From Microbacterium lacus (GTDB lineage: Bacteria > Actinomycetota > Actinomycetes > Actinomycetales > Microbacteriaceae): a DNA stretch of 64,000 bases. The stretch is taken from NCBI RefSeq assembly GCF_039531105.1, contig NZ_BAAAPK010000001.1, positions 3,073,915 to 3,137,914 of the forward strand, read 5' to 3'. A program made the translations under genes and the position numbers. Each line of letters starts with the position of its first letter. Position 1 is the first letter of the stretch. Positions 33,268-42,882 of this stretch are shown here, piece by piece. Under the pieces are notes generated by a model, which was given only the letters and a program-made list of their open reading frames with translations, was not told the origin of the DNA and made no database searches.

Positions 33268-35418
33268 TCAGACCGCAGTGACCTCGAGGAGCACGGCCTG
33301 CTGGGGCAGGAGGAGCGGCATCGGGAGGCCGATCTCGGCGAGAGCGACGCCGGGGAGCTCCACGGAGCCGGCCGCGGTCCACGGCGGCGGGGCGTCCTGG
33401 ATCACGCCGGGATCGCCGGCGAGCGGAAGCACGGCGACGCGATACGTCGCCCGCGGGTCCAGGCCGGGCAGCCGCACGGCTTCGGGGACGGCCGCCGCCG
33501 TGGCGGCGAGCGCCGCGACCGAGAACACGGCGTGGGACCGATCGCCCGCGATCACCCCGTGGACCGCGATCGCAGGGTCCGGCCCGTCGGCGCGCACGAC
33601 GCGCGCGCCGCCCGGACGCGAGCCGTGCAGCAGCGGCCGGAGTCGCCGGTACTCGCCGATCCACGCCGCGACCGCAGCCCGGTCGGCGTCGGTCGCGGCG
33701 GCGAGGTTCCACTCGATGCCCGCGCTGCCGAAGAGCGCGGTCGCCGTCCGGAAGGACAGGTCGGCGGACCGCCCGGTCAGATGCGCCCGCGCATCGCCCA
33801 GGTGCGCGCCGAGGTACTCGGGCGGGACAATCAGCGAGGTCCAGGCGTGGATGCCCTGCCGATCGAGCGGATCGTTCGTGTCGCTCGGCCAGACCCGATC
33901 GACGCGCCGCAGGATCCCGAGGTCGATGCGGGCGCCGCCCGACGCGCACGATTCGATCTCGACCCCCGGGTGCGCAGCCCGCAGCCGATCGATCAGCGCG
34001 TACACCGCCGCGGTCTGGCGATGAGAGGACCCCTCCAGCAGGTCGCGGTTGTGGTCCCACTTGAGGTAGGCGATCGGGTATTCGGCGAGCAGCGCGTCCA
34101 GACGCGCATAGACGTGGTCGGACGCCTCGGGGATGCCGAGGTCGAGCACCCGCTGGAAGCGCCACTCGTTCGCCCCCGCACGCCCCATGACCCAGTCGGG
34201 GTGGGCGCGCGCGAGGTCGGAGTCGACGCTGATCATCTCGGGCTCGACCCACAGCCCGAACTCCATGCCGCCGGCGTGCACGCGGTCGATGAGCGGGCCG
34301 AGTCCGTGGGGCCAGACCCCGGCGTCGACCGTCCAGTCCCCGAGTGCGCGGTGGTCGTCGCGCCGCCCGTGGAACCAGCCGTCGTCGAGGACGAAGCGCT
34401 CGACACCGACGGCGGATGCCGCCTCGATGAGCGGTTCGAGACGCTCGAGCGACTGGTCGAAGTAGACGGCTTCCCACGTGTTGAGCGTGACGGGCCGTTC
34501 CCTCGCGATCGTCGACCACGAGCGCACCCACGGGTGGACCCGGTCGGGGATCCCGCCGAGCCCGGTCGCGGAGTACACCGCGACCGTCCATGGTGCGGTG
34601 TACGTCTCGCCGGGCGCCAGGACGATCTCTCCCGGCGCCGGCAGCTCGCCGGCACCGAGGACGTTCGCCCCGAGCGGTGAGGACTCCGCCCACACCTCGG
34701 TGTCGCCGCTCCACGCCTCGTGCACGGCCCACACCTCGCCGGCGCCGAAGCCGAACCCACGGGTTCCGGCCGCCAGCAGGAAGGCGCTCTCGTGACCGCC
34801 GCGGCCGTGCCGGCCCTCACGACTGTGGATGCCGTGCTCGAGCGTCCGGCGGATCGGCCGTCGCTCTCTGCCCCAGACGCCGCTGAAGTCGAGCAGTTCG
34901 CCGGCGCACGCCGGGATCGGCAGCACGGACGCCGCCCTCGCGACCGTCAGCGGCGAGGTGCCGATGTTCGAGACCTCCAGGTGCATCTGCAGCACGCCCT
35001 GCGGCGACAGGGCCAGCTCCACACCGACGCCGATGTGCGCGTCGGTGTCGACGAGGTTCAGCCGCAGCGACTGATCACCGGCGGCGGAGACACCGGGCTC
35101 GGCATCCGATCGCTGTGTCAGCACGGGCGTGCGCGCGCGTTCCGCGGCCGCGGCGCCGTCGGCTCCCGCCGCGTCGCGGGACACCTGCAGTGCGGGCCGG
35201 CCGCTCCACCCGTCGCCCCACGTGGGCACGAGCGAGAGCCGGAACGGGATGTCGATCGAGGACGGCCCGACGGCGGGAACGGATGCCGCGGCGACGGCCT
35301 CGGCCTGGGCAGGCGTCAGCTCGCCGAGATCGGCACCCCAGTGCAGGACCGCGGGCACGCCCGTGCCGCGGGTGTCGACCAGAAGGCTGACACCCGCGGC
35401 ACGGAGGTGATGGATCAC
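33268..35418 (-). CDS. GH36 alpha-galactosidase
   Basis: A 716-residue GH36 enzyme. N-terminal beta-supersandwich (about 1-300), central barrel with ERFVLDDGWFHGRR, the nucleophile Asp in IAYLKWDHNRDL and acid/base Asp in VWPSDTNDPLD, plus the SCASGGARIDLG loop, then a C-terminal beta domain. It would remove alpha-1,6-galactose from melibiose/raffinose-type sugars. No signal peptide, so it acts on imported oligosaccharides. GTG start at 35418, nine bases after the binding-protein stop; last gene of the operon. Confidence 0.93.
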   Translation of the reverse strand: MIHHLRAAGVSLLVDTRGTGVPAVLHWGADLGELTPAQAEAVAAASVPAVGPSSIDIPFRLSLVPTWGDGWSGRPALQVSRDAAGADGAAAAERARTPVLTQRSDAEPGVSAAGDQSLRLNLVDTDAHIGVGVELALSPQGVLQMHLEVSNIGTSPLTVARAASVLPIPACAGELLDFSGVWGRERRPIRRTLEHGIHSREGRHGRGGHESAFLLAAGTRGFGFGAGEVWAVHEAWSGDTEVWAESSPLGANVLGAGELPAPGEIVLAPGETYTAPWTVAVYSATGLGGIPDRVHPWVRSWSTIARERPVTLNTWEAVYFDQSLERLEPLIEAASAVGVERFVLDDGWFHGRRDDHRALGDWTVDAGVWPHGLGPLIDRVHAGGMEFGLWVEPEMISVDSDLARAHPDWVMGRAGANEWRFQRVLDLGIPEASDHVYARLDALLAEYPIAYLKWDHNRDLLEGSSHRQTAAVYALIDRLRAAHPGVEIESCASGGARIDLGILRRVDRVWPSDTNDPLDRQGIHAWTSLIVPPEYLGAHLGDARAHLTGRSADLSFRTATALFGSAGIEWNLAAATDADRAAVAAWIGEYRRLRPLLHGSRPGGARVVRADGPDPAIAVHGVIAGDRSHAVFSVAALAATAAAVPEAVRLPGLDPRATYRVAVLPLAGDPGVIQDAPPPWTAAGSVELPGVALAEIGLPMPLLLPQQAVLLEVTAV

Positions 35419-35427
35419 TCGCAGAGA

Positions 35428-36759
35428 CTACTTCGCGACCGGGATCGACTGCGCCTCGAGAGCGGCGATCGTCTTCTCCTGGCCGTCGGCGAGCGCGTCG
35501 GCGAGCGTGCCGTCACCGGCGATCGCGGCCTTGAACCCGTCCGACACGTCGGCGTAGGTCTGCGTCATCGTCGGACCCCAGACGAAGTCCGGGTTGACCT
35601 GGCCGGCGGCTTCGGCGAAGACGTCGTAGATCTTCTGTCCGCCGTAGAACTCGACGCCCTCCTGCAGGACGGGCAGTTCGAGCCCGGCCTTCGTGGCGGG
35701 GTAGATCGCCGCGGTCTCGTTGAGCGACGTGAGCGCCTCCTCCGAGGTGTTCAGCCACAGCGCGAACTTGGCCGCCTCGTAGAGGTGGTCGGTGCCCTTG
35801 AAGACGGCGATCGACGAACCGCCCCAGTTGCCTGCTGCGGCGTCGCCGGCAGCCCACTGCGGTGCGGGTGCGACCGACCACTTGCCGGCCGTGTCCGGAG
35901 CGCCGCTCGCGATCGAGTTGGCGCCCCACACGGCGGAGTTCCAGGTCCAGACCTCACCGGAGTTGTAGGCGTTGTTCCACTCATCCGTCCACGGCGGGTA
36001 CACCGCGACGAGGTCGTTCTCGATCAGGTCCTGCCAGTAGTCGGCCACCGTCTCGGACGCGTCGCTGGTCAGCTCCACGGTCCACTCGTTGCCGTCGTTC
36101 TGGAACCACTGCCCATCCGCCTGCCAGACGAAACCGGCGAACTGGTTGATGTCGGACTGCGAGAAGTTGGTGATGTAGCCGCCGAGCGCGCGGATCTGCT
36201 CCGCCGCCGACTTGTACTCCTCCCACGTCGTCGGGACCGGGATGTTGTTCTGCTCGAACAGGTCCGAGCGGTAGAACAGAGCCATCGGGCCCTGGTCCTG
36301 CGGGATGCCATACACCTCGTCCTCGGTGCCGAGGCTCACCTGCCCCCAGGTCCAGTCCAGGAACTGGTCTTCCGCCGCGACGACGTCCTCGCACGCGGCG
36401 AGGTCCTCCAGGCCGTCCTGGACGCGGAAGTTCGGGATCGCGTCGTATTCGATCTGGCCGAGGTCGGGGGCGTTGCCGGCCTCGAGCTGGTTGAAGAAGT
36501 TCTGGTACGTGCCGGCGTTGCCGGACGGCCCGGTCTGGACCTCGACCTGGATGTCGGGGTTCGCGTCGTTCCAGATCGCCACGGCGTCTTCGATGCCGGG
36601 GATCCACGACGTGAACGTGAGCGTGACGTCGCCTTCGGACGGTGCGCACGCGGCGGCGTCGCTGCCGCCTCCGCTGTCACCGCTGGACGAGCACGCAGCC
36701 ATCGTCAGCGCGACGGTCGCGAGGATCGCGACGCCGGCTGCTTTCTTCATGTGACGCAT
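35428..36759 (-). CDS. ABC sugar-binding lipoprotein
   Basis: A 443-residue extracellular solute-binding protein (family 1). The N-terminus has a lipoprotein signal with lipobox TMAAC (Cys about residue 25), then a Ser/Gly linker. Mature regions DVTLTFTSWIPGIEDAVAI and IWNDANPDIQVEVQTGPSGN are typical of sugar-binding proteins. Start is ATG at 36759; a second ATG nine bases later is possible. It lies 60 bp after the second permease and captures the galactoside for it. No ATPase is encoded here, so a shared MsiK-type ATPase probably energises the importer. Confidence 0.93.
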   Translation of the reverse strand: MRHMKKAAGVAILATVALTMAACSSSGDSGGGSDAAACAPSEGDVTLTFTSWIPGIEDAVAIWNDANPDIQVEVQTGPSGNAGTYQNFFNQLEAGNAPDLGQIEYDAIPNFRVQDGLEDLAACEDVVAAEDQFLDWTWGQVSLGTEDEVYGIPQDQGPMALFYRSDLFEQNNIPVPTTWEEYKSAAEQIRALGGYITNFSQSDINQFAGFVWQADGQWFQNDGNEWTVELTSDASETVADYWQDLIENDLVAVYPPWTDEWNNAYNSGEVWTWNSAVWGANSIASGAPDTAGKWSVAPAPQWAAGDAAAGNWGGSSIAVFKGTDHLYEAAKFALWLNTSEEALTSLNETAAIYPATKAGLELPVLQEGVEFYGGQKIYDVFAEAAGQVNPDFVWGPTMTQTYADVSDGFKAAIAGDGTLADALADGQEKTIAALEAQSIPVAK

Positions 36760-36819
36760 GATTTCTCTTTCGTTGCTGGTTACTTGCAAGGGCCGACCGG
36801 CAGGTTCCGGGCGGGTCTG

Positions 36820-37731
36820 TCACTTCAGAGCGCCGGCGCCGAGTCCCGTGCGCCAGTACCGCTGAAGAAGAAGGAAGGTGATGATGAGCGGGACGATCGA
36901 CAGCAGCGCGCCGACCAGGACGAAGGTGCGCAGTTCGGGGAACTGGTTGATCGTGGAGTTCCACGCGTACAGGCCGTAGGTCACCGGGAACAGCTCTTCA
37001 CTGCGCAGCATGATCAGCGGCAGGAAGAAGTTGTTCCAGATGCCCACGAACTGGAACAGGAAGATCGTGATGAGCGCGGGGAGCATGAGGCGGATCGACA
37101 CCGTGAAGAAGGTCCGGATCTCGCCTGCGCCGTCCAGACGGCTGGCTTCGAGGAGTTCGTCGGGGACGCTCGCCTCCGCGAAGACGCGGGCGAGGTAGAC
37201 GCCGAACGGACTCACGATGCTCGGAAGGAACACCGCCCAGAAGGTGTTGGTCAGCTGCACCTGGCTGAACAGCAGGAACAGCGGCAGCGCCAGCGCCGTG
37301 GCCGGAACGAGTACGCCGCCGAGCACGACGTTGAACAGGACCTCGCGACCGCGGAAGCGGTACTTCGCCAGCGCGTAGCCGCACATTCCGGCGAGCACCG
37401 TCGCCACCAGGGCGCCGACGCCGGCATAGCCGATGCTGTTCACGATCCAGCGCACGTAGACGCCGCCGTCGTAGTTCAGCAGCGCGACGATGTTGTTCCA
37501 GAGGTTGAAATCCGCGAACCACAGCGGGTTCGTGGTGAACAAGTCGCCGCGATCCTTGGACGACGCGACCAGCAGCCACCAGATCGGGATCAGGAAGTAC
37601 AGGGTGAAGATCACCATGATCAGCATCGCGACGCCGCGCGAGAGCATGCTCTCCCGGGGACCACGCGCCTTGGGAGTCGCCGCCGAGGACGCCCGCAGCG
37701 CGCGGGTGTCGGCATCCGTCACGCGGGTCAT
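36820..37731 (-). CDS. ABC sugar transporter permease (MalG type)
   Basis: A 303-residue inner-membrane permease with six helices. The cytoplasmic EAA loop is EASRLDGAGEIRTFFTVS. N-terminal 30 residues are hydrophilic. ATG at 37731 overlaps the stop of the first permease (ATGA). With the partner permease it forms the channel for the galactoside binding protein encoded next. Confidence 0.93.
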   Translation of the reverse strand: MTRVTDADTRALRASSAATPKARGPRESMLSRGVAMLIMVIFTLYFLIPIWWLLVASSKDRGDLFTTNPLWFADFNLWNNIVALLNYDGGVYVRWIVNSIGYAGVGALVATVLAGMCGYALAKYRFRGREVLFNVVLGGVLVPATALALPLFLLFSQVQLTNTFWAVFLPSIVSPFGVYLARVFAEASVPDELLEASRLDGAGEIRTFFTVSIRLMLPALITIFLFQFVGIWNNFFLPLIMLRSEELFPVTYGLYAWNSTINQFPELRTFVLVGALLSIVPLIITFLLLQRYWRTGLGAGALK

Positions 37732-38666
37732 GCCTCTGCCTTCCGTCGGGTGATGCGCAAGAACGTGAACGAGAGGATGAAGGTCGCGAGCGCCAGCACG
37801 ACGGAGAACGCCGCGGCCAGGCTCACGTTCGGGATCGCGGACGTCGCGTAGATCGTCATGTTCGGGGTGTACGTGCTCGTCACGGCGGAGCTGAACGAGC
37901 GGAAGACCTGCGGCTCCGCGAGCAGCTGCAGAGTGCCGATGATCGACAGGATCGCCGTGAGGACGAGCGAGGGCCGCACCATCGGGATCTTGATCGACCA
38001 GGCGATGCGGAACTGCCCCGCTCCGTCCAGGCGCGCCGCCTCGTACATCTCGCTCGGGATCGCCAGGAGCGCCGAGTAGATGATGAGCATGTTGTACCCG
38101 ACGAAGACCCAGGTCACGACGTTCGCGATCGCCCAGAGGACGAGTTCTGCGGAGAGGAAGTCGATGTTGCCCGTGAGCACGGTGAACGGAGACAGGTTCG
38201 GCGAGTACAGGAAGCCCCACATGATCGCCGCGATGACGCCGGGGACGGCGTAGGGGACGAAGAAGGCCAGCCGGAAGAACTTCTTGCCCTTCAGCAGCGG
38301 GGAATCCAGCAGCAGCGCGAAGAGCAGCGCCAGGCCGAGCATGACCGGCACCTGCACGATGCCGAACAGCAGCACCCGGCCGACCGAGGTCCAGAACGCC
38401 TCGTTCTGGAAGACGAGGATGTACTGGGAGAGCCCCCCGAAGACCTCCTTCGCCTCACCGAACGTGCCGTCGCGCTCGACGACGAGCAGCGACTGCCAGA
38501 TCGCGTAGCCGATCGGGATCAGGTAGAAGAGGATGAACAGCAGCGCGAACGGGGCGACGAAGAAGAGGATCGCACCTTTGTGGTGCACCTTGCTCTTCGG
38601 CGGACGCGGTGCGCGTCTCCGGTCTTTCGGGGTCACGAGGACCTCGGTGGCGGTCTGTGCGGTCAT
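37728..38666 (-). CDS. ABC sugar transporter permease (MalF type)
   Basis: A 312-residue permease with six helices and the EAA loop YEAARLDGAGQFRIAWSI. The start ATG at 38666 overlaps the beta-galactosidase stop, and its own stop overlaps the next permease start, so the three are translationally coupled. Residues 1-30 are basic and cytoplasmic. Confidence 0.93.
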   Translation of the reverse strand: MTAQTATEVLVTPKDRRRAPRPPKSKVHHKGAILFFVAPFALLFILFYLIPIGYAIWQSLLVVERDGTFGEAKEVFGGLSQYILVFQNEAFWTSVGRVLLFGIVQVPVMLGLALLFALLLDSPLLKGKKFFRLAFFVPYAVPGVIAAIMWGFLYSPNLSPFTVLTGNIDFLSAELVLWAIANVVTWVFVGYNMLIIYSALLAIPSEMYEAARLDGAGQFRIAWSIKIPMVRPSLVLTAILSIIGTLQLLAEPQVFRSFSSAVTSTYTPNMTIYATSAIPNVSLAAAFSVVLALATFILSFTFLRITRRKAEA

Positions 38667-40702
38667 GAGACGGCGTCCTCTCGGATCACGCGGACGGCCC
38701 CCATCGGGACGCGGATCGTCCCGGTGGCGGTCTCGCCCGTGACGAGGTCGACGCCTCGGGCGTTCAGCAGCACGTCTTCGCTGCCGTGGTTGATGATGAA
38801 GCGGTAGCTGCGGTCCTCCGCGACGCGGCGGATCACATCCACGCCGGCCCGCGCCCCCGCAGCACGGCCGGCACCCGCGGCGGTCAGCGCCTGGTCGATG
38901 ATGCGCGCGAGGCCCGCGCCATCCGGCAGGGTCGCGAGGTACCACGCGTCGCCCGCGCCGTCCGTCCCGCGCCGGCGGGTGAGGGCGGGCAGACCACCGG
39001 CCGGACCACCCACGAACCGGTCGAGCACGTCGGCGTCTGTCGCGGTCAGGCGCTCGGTCCACAGCGATGCGCGCGTCCCGGACTCGAGCAGGACCTCCTG
39101 CTCGGGGAGGACCGGCGAGAACTCCTCGACGCGGATGCCGAGCAGGTCGCGCCAGACACCGGGATAGCCGCCCGGCCGCACGCGGTCGTCCTCGTCCACG
39201 ATGCCGCTGTAGAACGTGACGAGCGCGTGCGCGCCCGCCCGCACGGCGGCGTCGAGCGTGGCCGCTTCGTGATCGCGGACGAGGTGCAGGCCCGGGACGA
39301 CGATGAGCCGGTACCCGGTGAGGTCGGCACCGGGGCGGACGATGTCGACGGTCGCGCCGGCCTCGCGCAGCGCACGGTGCGTCGCCCACACCTGATCGAG
39401 GTAGGAGATCGCGGAGCTGGGGCGGTTCTCGGCATCCGTCGCCCACCACGCCTCCCAGCTGAACAGCATCGCGACGTCGCCGACCACGCGCGTGCCCGCG
39501 ACCTCGCCCATGCGCTCGAGGACGGCGCCGAGATCGACGGCCTCGCGCCACAGGGCCGAGTCGGTGCCGGCGTGCGGGATGAGCGCGGAATGGAACTTCT
39601 CCGAGCCCTGCAGCGAGGCGCGCCACTGGAAGAAGCACACCGAGTCCGCGCCGCGTGCGACGTGCTGCAGGGAGTCCCGCAGCATCTGGCCCGGAGCCTT
39701 CGCGAGGTTGTGCGGCTGCCAGTTGACCGAGCCGGTCGAGTGCTCCATCAGCATCCACGGTCCGCCGCCGGCGAGTCCACGGGTGAGGTCGGCCGCGAAA
39801 GCGAGTTCGGACGACGGGTCGGCGAGCCGGTGATCCAGGTAGTGATCGTTGGCGATCACGTCCATCTCGGGAGCCCACGTCCAGTAGTCGAGCTCGCGGA
39901 TGTGCGCCGTGACCATGAAGTTCGTCGTGACGGGCACCCGGCTGTGACGGCGGATGACCTCGAGCTCGGCGCGGTAGTGGCCGAGCAGCTCGTCGGAGCT
40001 GAAGCGCGAGAAATCCAGGACCTGACCGGGGTTGCGCGTCGCGGGAGTGAGGCGCGGCGTGCCGATCTCGTCCCAGTCGGTGTACCGCTGGCTCCAGAAG
40101 CTGGTCCCCCACGCGCGGTTCAGTGCCGCGATCGACCCGTAGCGCTCGCGCAGCCATCGGCGGAAGGCGGCGGCGCTCACGTCGCAGTAGCAGTGCGCGT
40201 TGTGGCAGCCGAGCTCGTTCGAGACGTGCCACAGGGCGACGGCGGGGTGCTGTCCGTAGCGCTCGGCGACGGCCTCGACCAGGTCGAGCGCGTAGCGGCG
40301 GAACACCGGTGAGCTCGGGCACCAGGCCTGGCGTCCGCCGGGGTAGCGCAGCGTGCCGTCGATCGTCATGGGGAGGATCTCGGGATGCCGCGCGGCGAGC
40401 CACGGCGGCGGCGATGACGTACCGGTGCCGAGGTTCACGCGGATGTCCGCGTCATGGAGCAGCCCGATGATCTCATCGAGGCGGGAGAAGTCGATGCCGC
40501 CGTCGGGCCCCTGCAGATCGGACCATCCGAAGATGTTGATCGCGACCAGGCTGACGCCGACTTCGCGCATGAGGGCGACGTCCTCGCGCCAGACGGCGGG
40601 GTCCCACTGCTCGGGGTTGTAGTCGCAGCCGAAGTCGATGCCCCGGTGCTCATAGCGCGGCCGGGCGAGCTTCGGCTCGGTCGTGGCGAGTGAGCGGTTC
40701 AA
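38663..40702 (-). CDS. GH42 beta-galactosidase
   Basis: A 679-residue GH42 enzyme. The barrel starts GIDFGCDYNPEQWDPAVW; the acid/base Glu is in LWHVSNELGCHNAHC and the nucleophile Glu in WMLMEHSTGSVNWQPHN. Cysteines in HCYCDV fit the family zinc site. The TTG at 40702 is chosen because GGGAG lies five bases upstream; a longer ATG frame from 40807 would run through the operators. No signal peptide, so it acts on imported beta-galactosides. First gene of the LacI-controlled operon. Confidence 0.92.
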   Translation of the reverse strand: MNRSLATTEPKLARPRYEHRGIDFGCDYNPEQWDPAVWREDVALMREVGVSLVAINIFGWSDLQGPDGGIDFSRLDEIIGLLHDADIRVNLGTGTSSPPPWLAARHPEILPMTIDGTLRYPGGRQAWCPSSPVFRRYALDLVEAVAERYGQHPAVALWHVSNELGCHNAHCYCDVSAAAFRRWLRERYGSIAALNRAWGTSFWSQRYTDWDEIGTPRLTPATRNPGQVLDFSRFSSDELLGHYRAELEVIRRHSRVPVTTNFMVTAHIRELDYWTWAPEMDVIANDHYLDHRLADPSSELAFAADLTRGLAGGGPWMLMEHSTGSVNWQPHNLAKAPGQMLRDSLQHVARGADSVCFFQWRASLQGSEKFHSALIPHAGTDSALWREAVDLGAVLERMGEVAGTRVVGDVAMLFSWEAWWATDAENRPSSAISYLDQVWATHRALREAGATVDIVRPGADLTGYRLIVVPGLHLVRDHEAATLDAAVRAGAHALVTFYSGIVDEDDRVRPGGYPGVWRDLLGIRVEEFSPVLPEQEVLLESGTRASLWTERLTATDADVLDRFVGGPAGGLPALTRRRGTDGAGDAWYLATLPDGAGLARIIDQALTAAGAGRAAGARAGVDVIRRVAEDRSYRFIINHGSEDVLLNARGVDLVTGETATGTIRVPMGAVRVIREDAVS

Positions 40703-40732
40703 GCGGGCTCCCGGTCGGCGTCTTCGTCGGTG

Positions 40733-40746
40733 TGTGCACGTGCACA
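40733..40746. promoter_or_regulatory. Palindromic operator O1 (LacI)
   Basis: TGTGCACGTGCACA, a perfect 14-bp palindrome 31 bp upstream of the beta-galactosidase start. Confidence 0.6.
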
Positions 40747-40775
40747 GTTCTTGGAGGAGAAGATCATCTCTGAGC

Positions 40776-40795
40776 TTCTGTGAACGTACACAGAA
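40776..40795. promoter_or_regulatory. Near-palindromic operator O2 (LacI)
   Basis: TTCTGTGAACGTACACAGAA pairs with its own complement at 18 of 20 positions, with an ACGT centre and TGTG..CACA arms shared with O1 43 bp away (about four helical turns). It lies between the divergent beta-galactosidase and lacI-type genes. Confidence 0.7.
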
Positions 40796-40833
40796 TGACA
40801 CCCCCACTCCCGTGTGTCAACACCTCCGACCGA

Positions 40834-40839
40834 TACAGT
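40834..40839 (+). promoter_or_regulatory. -10 box TACAGT, leaderless promoter for the LacI gene
   Basis: TACAGT, six bases, then GTG at 40846; no Shine-Dalgarno. Confidence 0.5.
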
Positions 40840-40845
40840 TGTCGC

Positions 40846-41865
40846 GTGTCGACCACATCCGGGCGCCCGCGCCGTGCCACCGTGCACGATGTCGCCGTCG
40901 TCGCGGGCGTCTCGCGGGGCACGATCAGCCGGTACGTCAACGGGGATCCGTATGTGTCGGCATCCGCCCGCGAGGCGATCGAGGCGGCGATCGCCGAAGT
41001 CGGCTATGTCCCGAACACCGCCGCCCGGCACCTGGTGATGCAGCGCACCGAGTCCGTCGCGTTCATCGTCCACGAGCCGCACTCGCTGTTCGTGGAGGAC
41101 CCCAACATCGGCGGCATCCTGCTCGGGGCCAACGCGGCGCTCTCCGAGGCGGACCACCAGATGGCGGTCCTCATCGTGGACTCCGAGCGCGACACCGACC
41201 GCGTCGCACGGTACCTCTCCGGCGGCTCCGTCGACGGCGCGATCATCGTCTCGGCCCGTGCGAACGACCCGGTCGCCCGCGTCGTGGAGAAGCTCAAGAT
41301 CCCGGCCGCGTTCGTCGGACACCCGCCCGGGGCCTCCTCCGCCGCCTTCGTCGTGATCGACAACCGCGGCTCCGCGCGCGCGATCACCTCGCGCCTGCTC
41401 GAGACCGGCCGCCGACGCGTCGGGATGATCGCGGCGGCGCTGGACCGCGACTCCGGCTCGGACCGCCTCGCCGGGTTCACGGACGCCCTCGGCGACCGGT
41501 TCGACCCCGGCCTGATCGAGCCGGTGCCGCTGTACTCGTACTCCGCGGGCCGAGACGGGATGACGGCACTGCTGGAGCGCGCCCCGGACATCGACGGGGT
41601 GTTCGCGGCATCCGACGCCGTCGCCGCCGGCGCCATGGAAGCCCTGCGCGCCGCGGGTCGACGCGTGCCGATCGATGTGGGCGTGGTCGGCTTCGACGAC
41701 AGCGCCTGGGCGCGTCGCACGCTCCCCGCACTGTCCACCGTCCGCCAGCCCGCCGAGGGCCTGGGCCGGCAGGCCGCGGCCCTCGTCCTCGCGCAGCTGC
41801 GGGGCGAGGCGGCGCCGGGAGAGATGCTCCTGGACTGCGAAATCGTCTGGCGCGAGTCCGCCTGA
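40846..41865 (+). CDS. LacI-family repressor of the galactoside operon
   Basis: A 339-residue repressor. N-terminal HTH and hinge: TVHDVAVVAGVSRGTISRY (about 12-30) and YVPNTAARHLVMQRT; then a periplasmic-binding-like sensor domain ending VGVVGFDDSAWARRTLPAL. The GTG at 40846 is chosen because LacI homology begins a few residues later and TACAGT lies six bases upstream. It diverges from the beta-galactosidase operon with two palindromes between, so it should repress that operon in the absence of a galactoside. Confidence 0.93.
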   Translation: MSTTSGRPRRATVHDVAVVAGVSRGTISRYVNGDPYVSASAREAIEAAIAEVGYVPNTAARHLVMQRTESVAFIVHEPHSLFVEDPNIGGILLGANAALSEADHQMAVLIVDSERDTDRVARYLSGGSVDGAIIVSARANDPVARVVEKLKIPAAFVGHPPGASSAAFVVIDNRGSARAITSRLLETGRRRVGMIAAALDRDSGSDRLAGFTDALGDRFDPGLIEPVPLYSYSAGRDGMTALLERAPDIDGVFAASDAVAAGAMEALRAAGRRVPIDVGVVGFDDSAWARRTLPALSTVRQPAEGLGRQAAALVLAQLRGEAAPGEMLLDCEIVWRESA

Positions 41866-41894
41866 CGCGCGCCCCCCGCCCGCCTATCCGCGGG

Positions 41895-41953
41895 ACTGCA
41901 TCCGAGCGCCGAGACCGAGGGGAATCGCCTACGTCTCGGCGCTCCGGTGCAGT
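41895..41953. repeat. Long imperfect inverted repeat (21-nt arms)
   Basis: Arms 41895-41915 and 41933-41953 match at 19 of 21 positions around a 17-nt loop. It lies in the 103-bp gap between the convergent LacI and AraC genes and could terminate both. Confidence 0.75.
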
Positions 41954-41968
41954 CTCGCGAGCGCGGGT

Positions 41969-42796
41969 TCAGGCCGGGCGCAGGGAGCGGCGGTAGGCGG
42001 CGGGCGACTGAGCGCACCAGCGCGCGAAGCGGTCGTAGAACTGGCTCTGCGAGCGGAACCCTGCGGCGTAGCCGACCTCGGCGACCGCCATGTCCGACTC
42101 GAGCAGGAGCTGCTGCGCGGCGGCGACGCGACAGTGCGCGAGATAGTCCCCGATCGTGATCCCGAGTGCCTGGCGGAACACGGTCATCGCGTACTGCGGG
42201 TTCAGATGCACGTGGGCCGCGACGTCGGCGACGGAGATGTCGCGCGCGTACTCCTCCGAGATGAATGCCGCCATCGCTCCTGCCGCCCCCGGGCCGGACG
42301 CGTCCGGCCGGGCGTCCGCATGCAGAGCACCGCTCGCATGCGCGACCCGCAGCGCGAACGCCTCGATCTCCGTGCGGGCGATCCGCACGGCGTCGCCGCC
42401 CGGAGTGAGCTCGTCCTGCCACCGCGAGACGAGGTCATCCAGACGGATGCCGCCGGCGGCAGGTGTTCCGAGGACCTCGCCGCGCAGCATCCGCGCCATG
42501 AAGGCCTTCGGCAGCCGCCACGCGAGCGCCTGGCCGAGCGGCACCGTGAGCCAGGTGACGGTGCGGGCGGTCGGGGCCTCGAGCAGCCGGTGCGGACGTG
42601 CCGCCCAGAACACGGCGACGGTGCCGGCACGCAGCACATGGGGACGGCCGTCGATCACGTATTCGAGGTCGGTGTCGGCGAGATTGAACTCGAGGTCGTC
42701 GTGTCGGTGCGCGAGTGTCATGCCGCCCGCGTCGCCCGACCAGCACGCGAGGCCGAAGGAGGAGCGCTCGACACGTTCATCGTGCAAGGAACTCAT
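41969..42796 (-). CDS. AraC-family transcriptional regulator
   Basis: A 275-residue regulator: an N-terminal cupin-like sensor (about 15-110; MTLAHRHDDLEFNLADTDLEYVI-type strands) and C-terminal double HTH (about 175-275; ISVADVAAHVHLNPQYAMTVF and VAEVGYAAGFRSQSQFYDRFAR). It diverges from the PhyH-family gene with 86 bp between them and probably activates it. No palindrome is obvious in the gap. Confidence 0.9.
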   Translation of the reverse strand: MSSLHDERVERSSFGLACWSGDAGGMTLAHRHDDLEFNLADTDLEYVIDGRPHVLRAGTVAVFWAARPHRLLEAPTARTVTWLTVPLGQALAWRLPKAFMARMLRGEVLGTPAAGGIRLDDLVSRWQDELTPGGDAVRIARTEIEAFALRVAHASGALHADARPDASGPGAAGAMAAFISEEYARDISVADVAAHVHLNPQYAMTVFRQALGITIGDYLAHCRVAAAQQLLLESDMAVAEVGYAAGFRSQSQFYDRFARWCAQSPAAYRRSLRPA

Positions 42797-42882
42797 GATC
42801 CCGGAAGTCTGTCACATCCGAGCGGAAGATCTGCGGAATCCTGCGCCCTAGCGTGGAAGTCACCGATCCGAAGGAGGACCCC

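Noticed and set aside
36760..36819. Attenuator hairpin between the sugar permease and the binding-protein gene
   Set aside because: A weak GC stem can be drawn but has mismatches and is not better than background for this composition.
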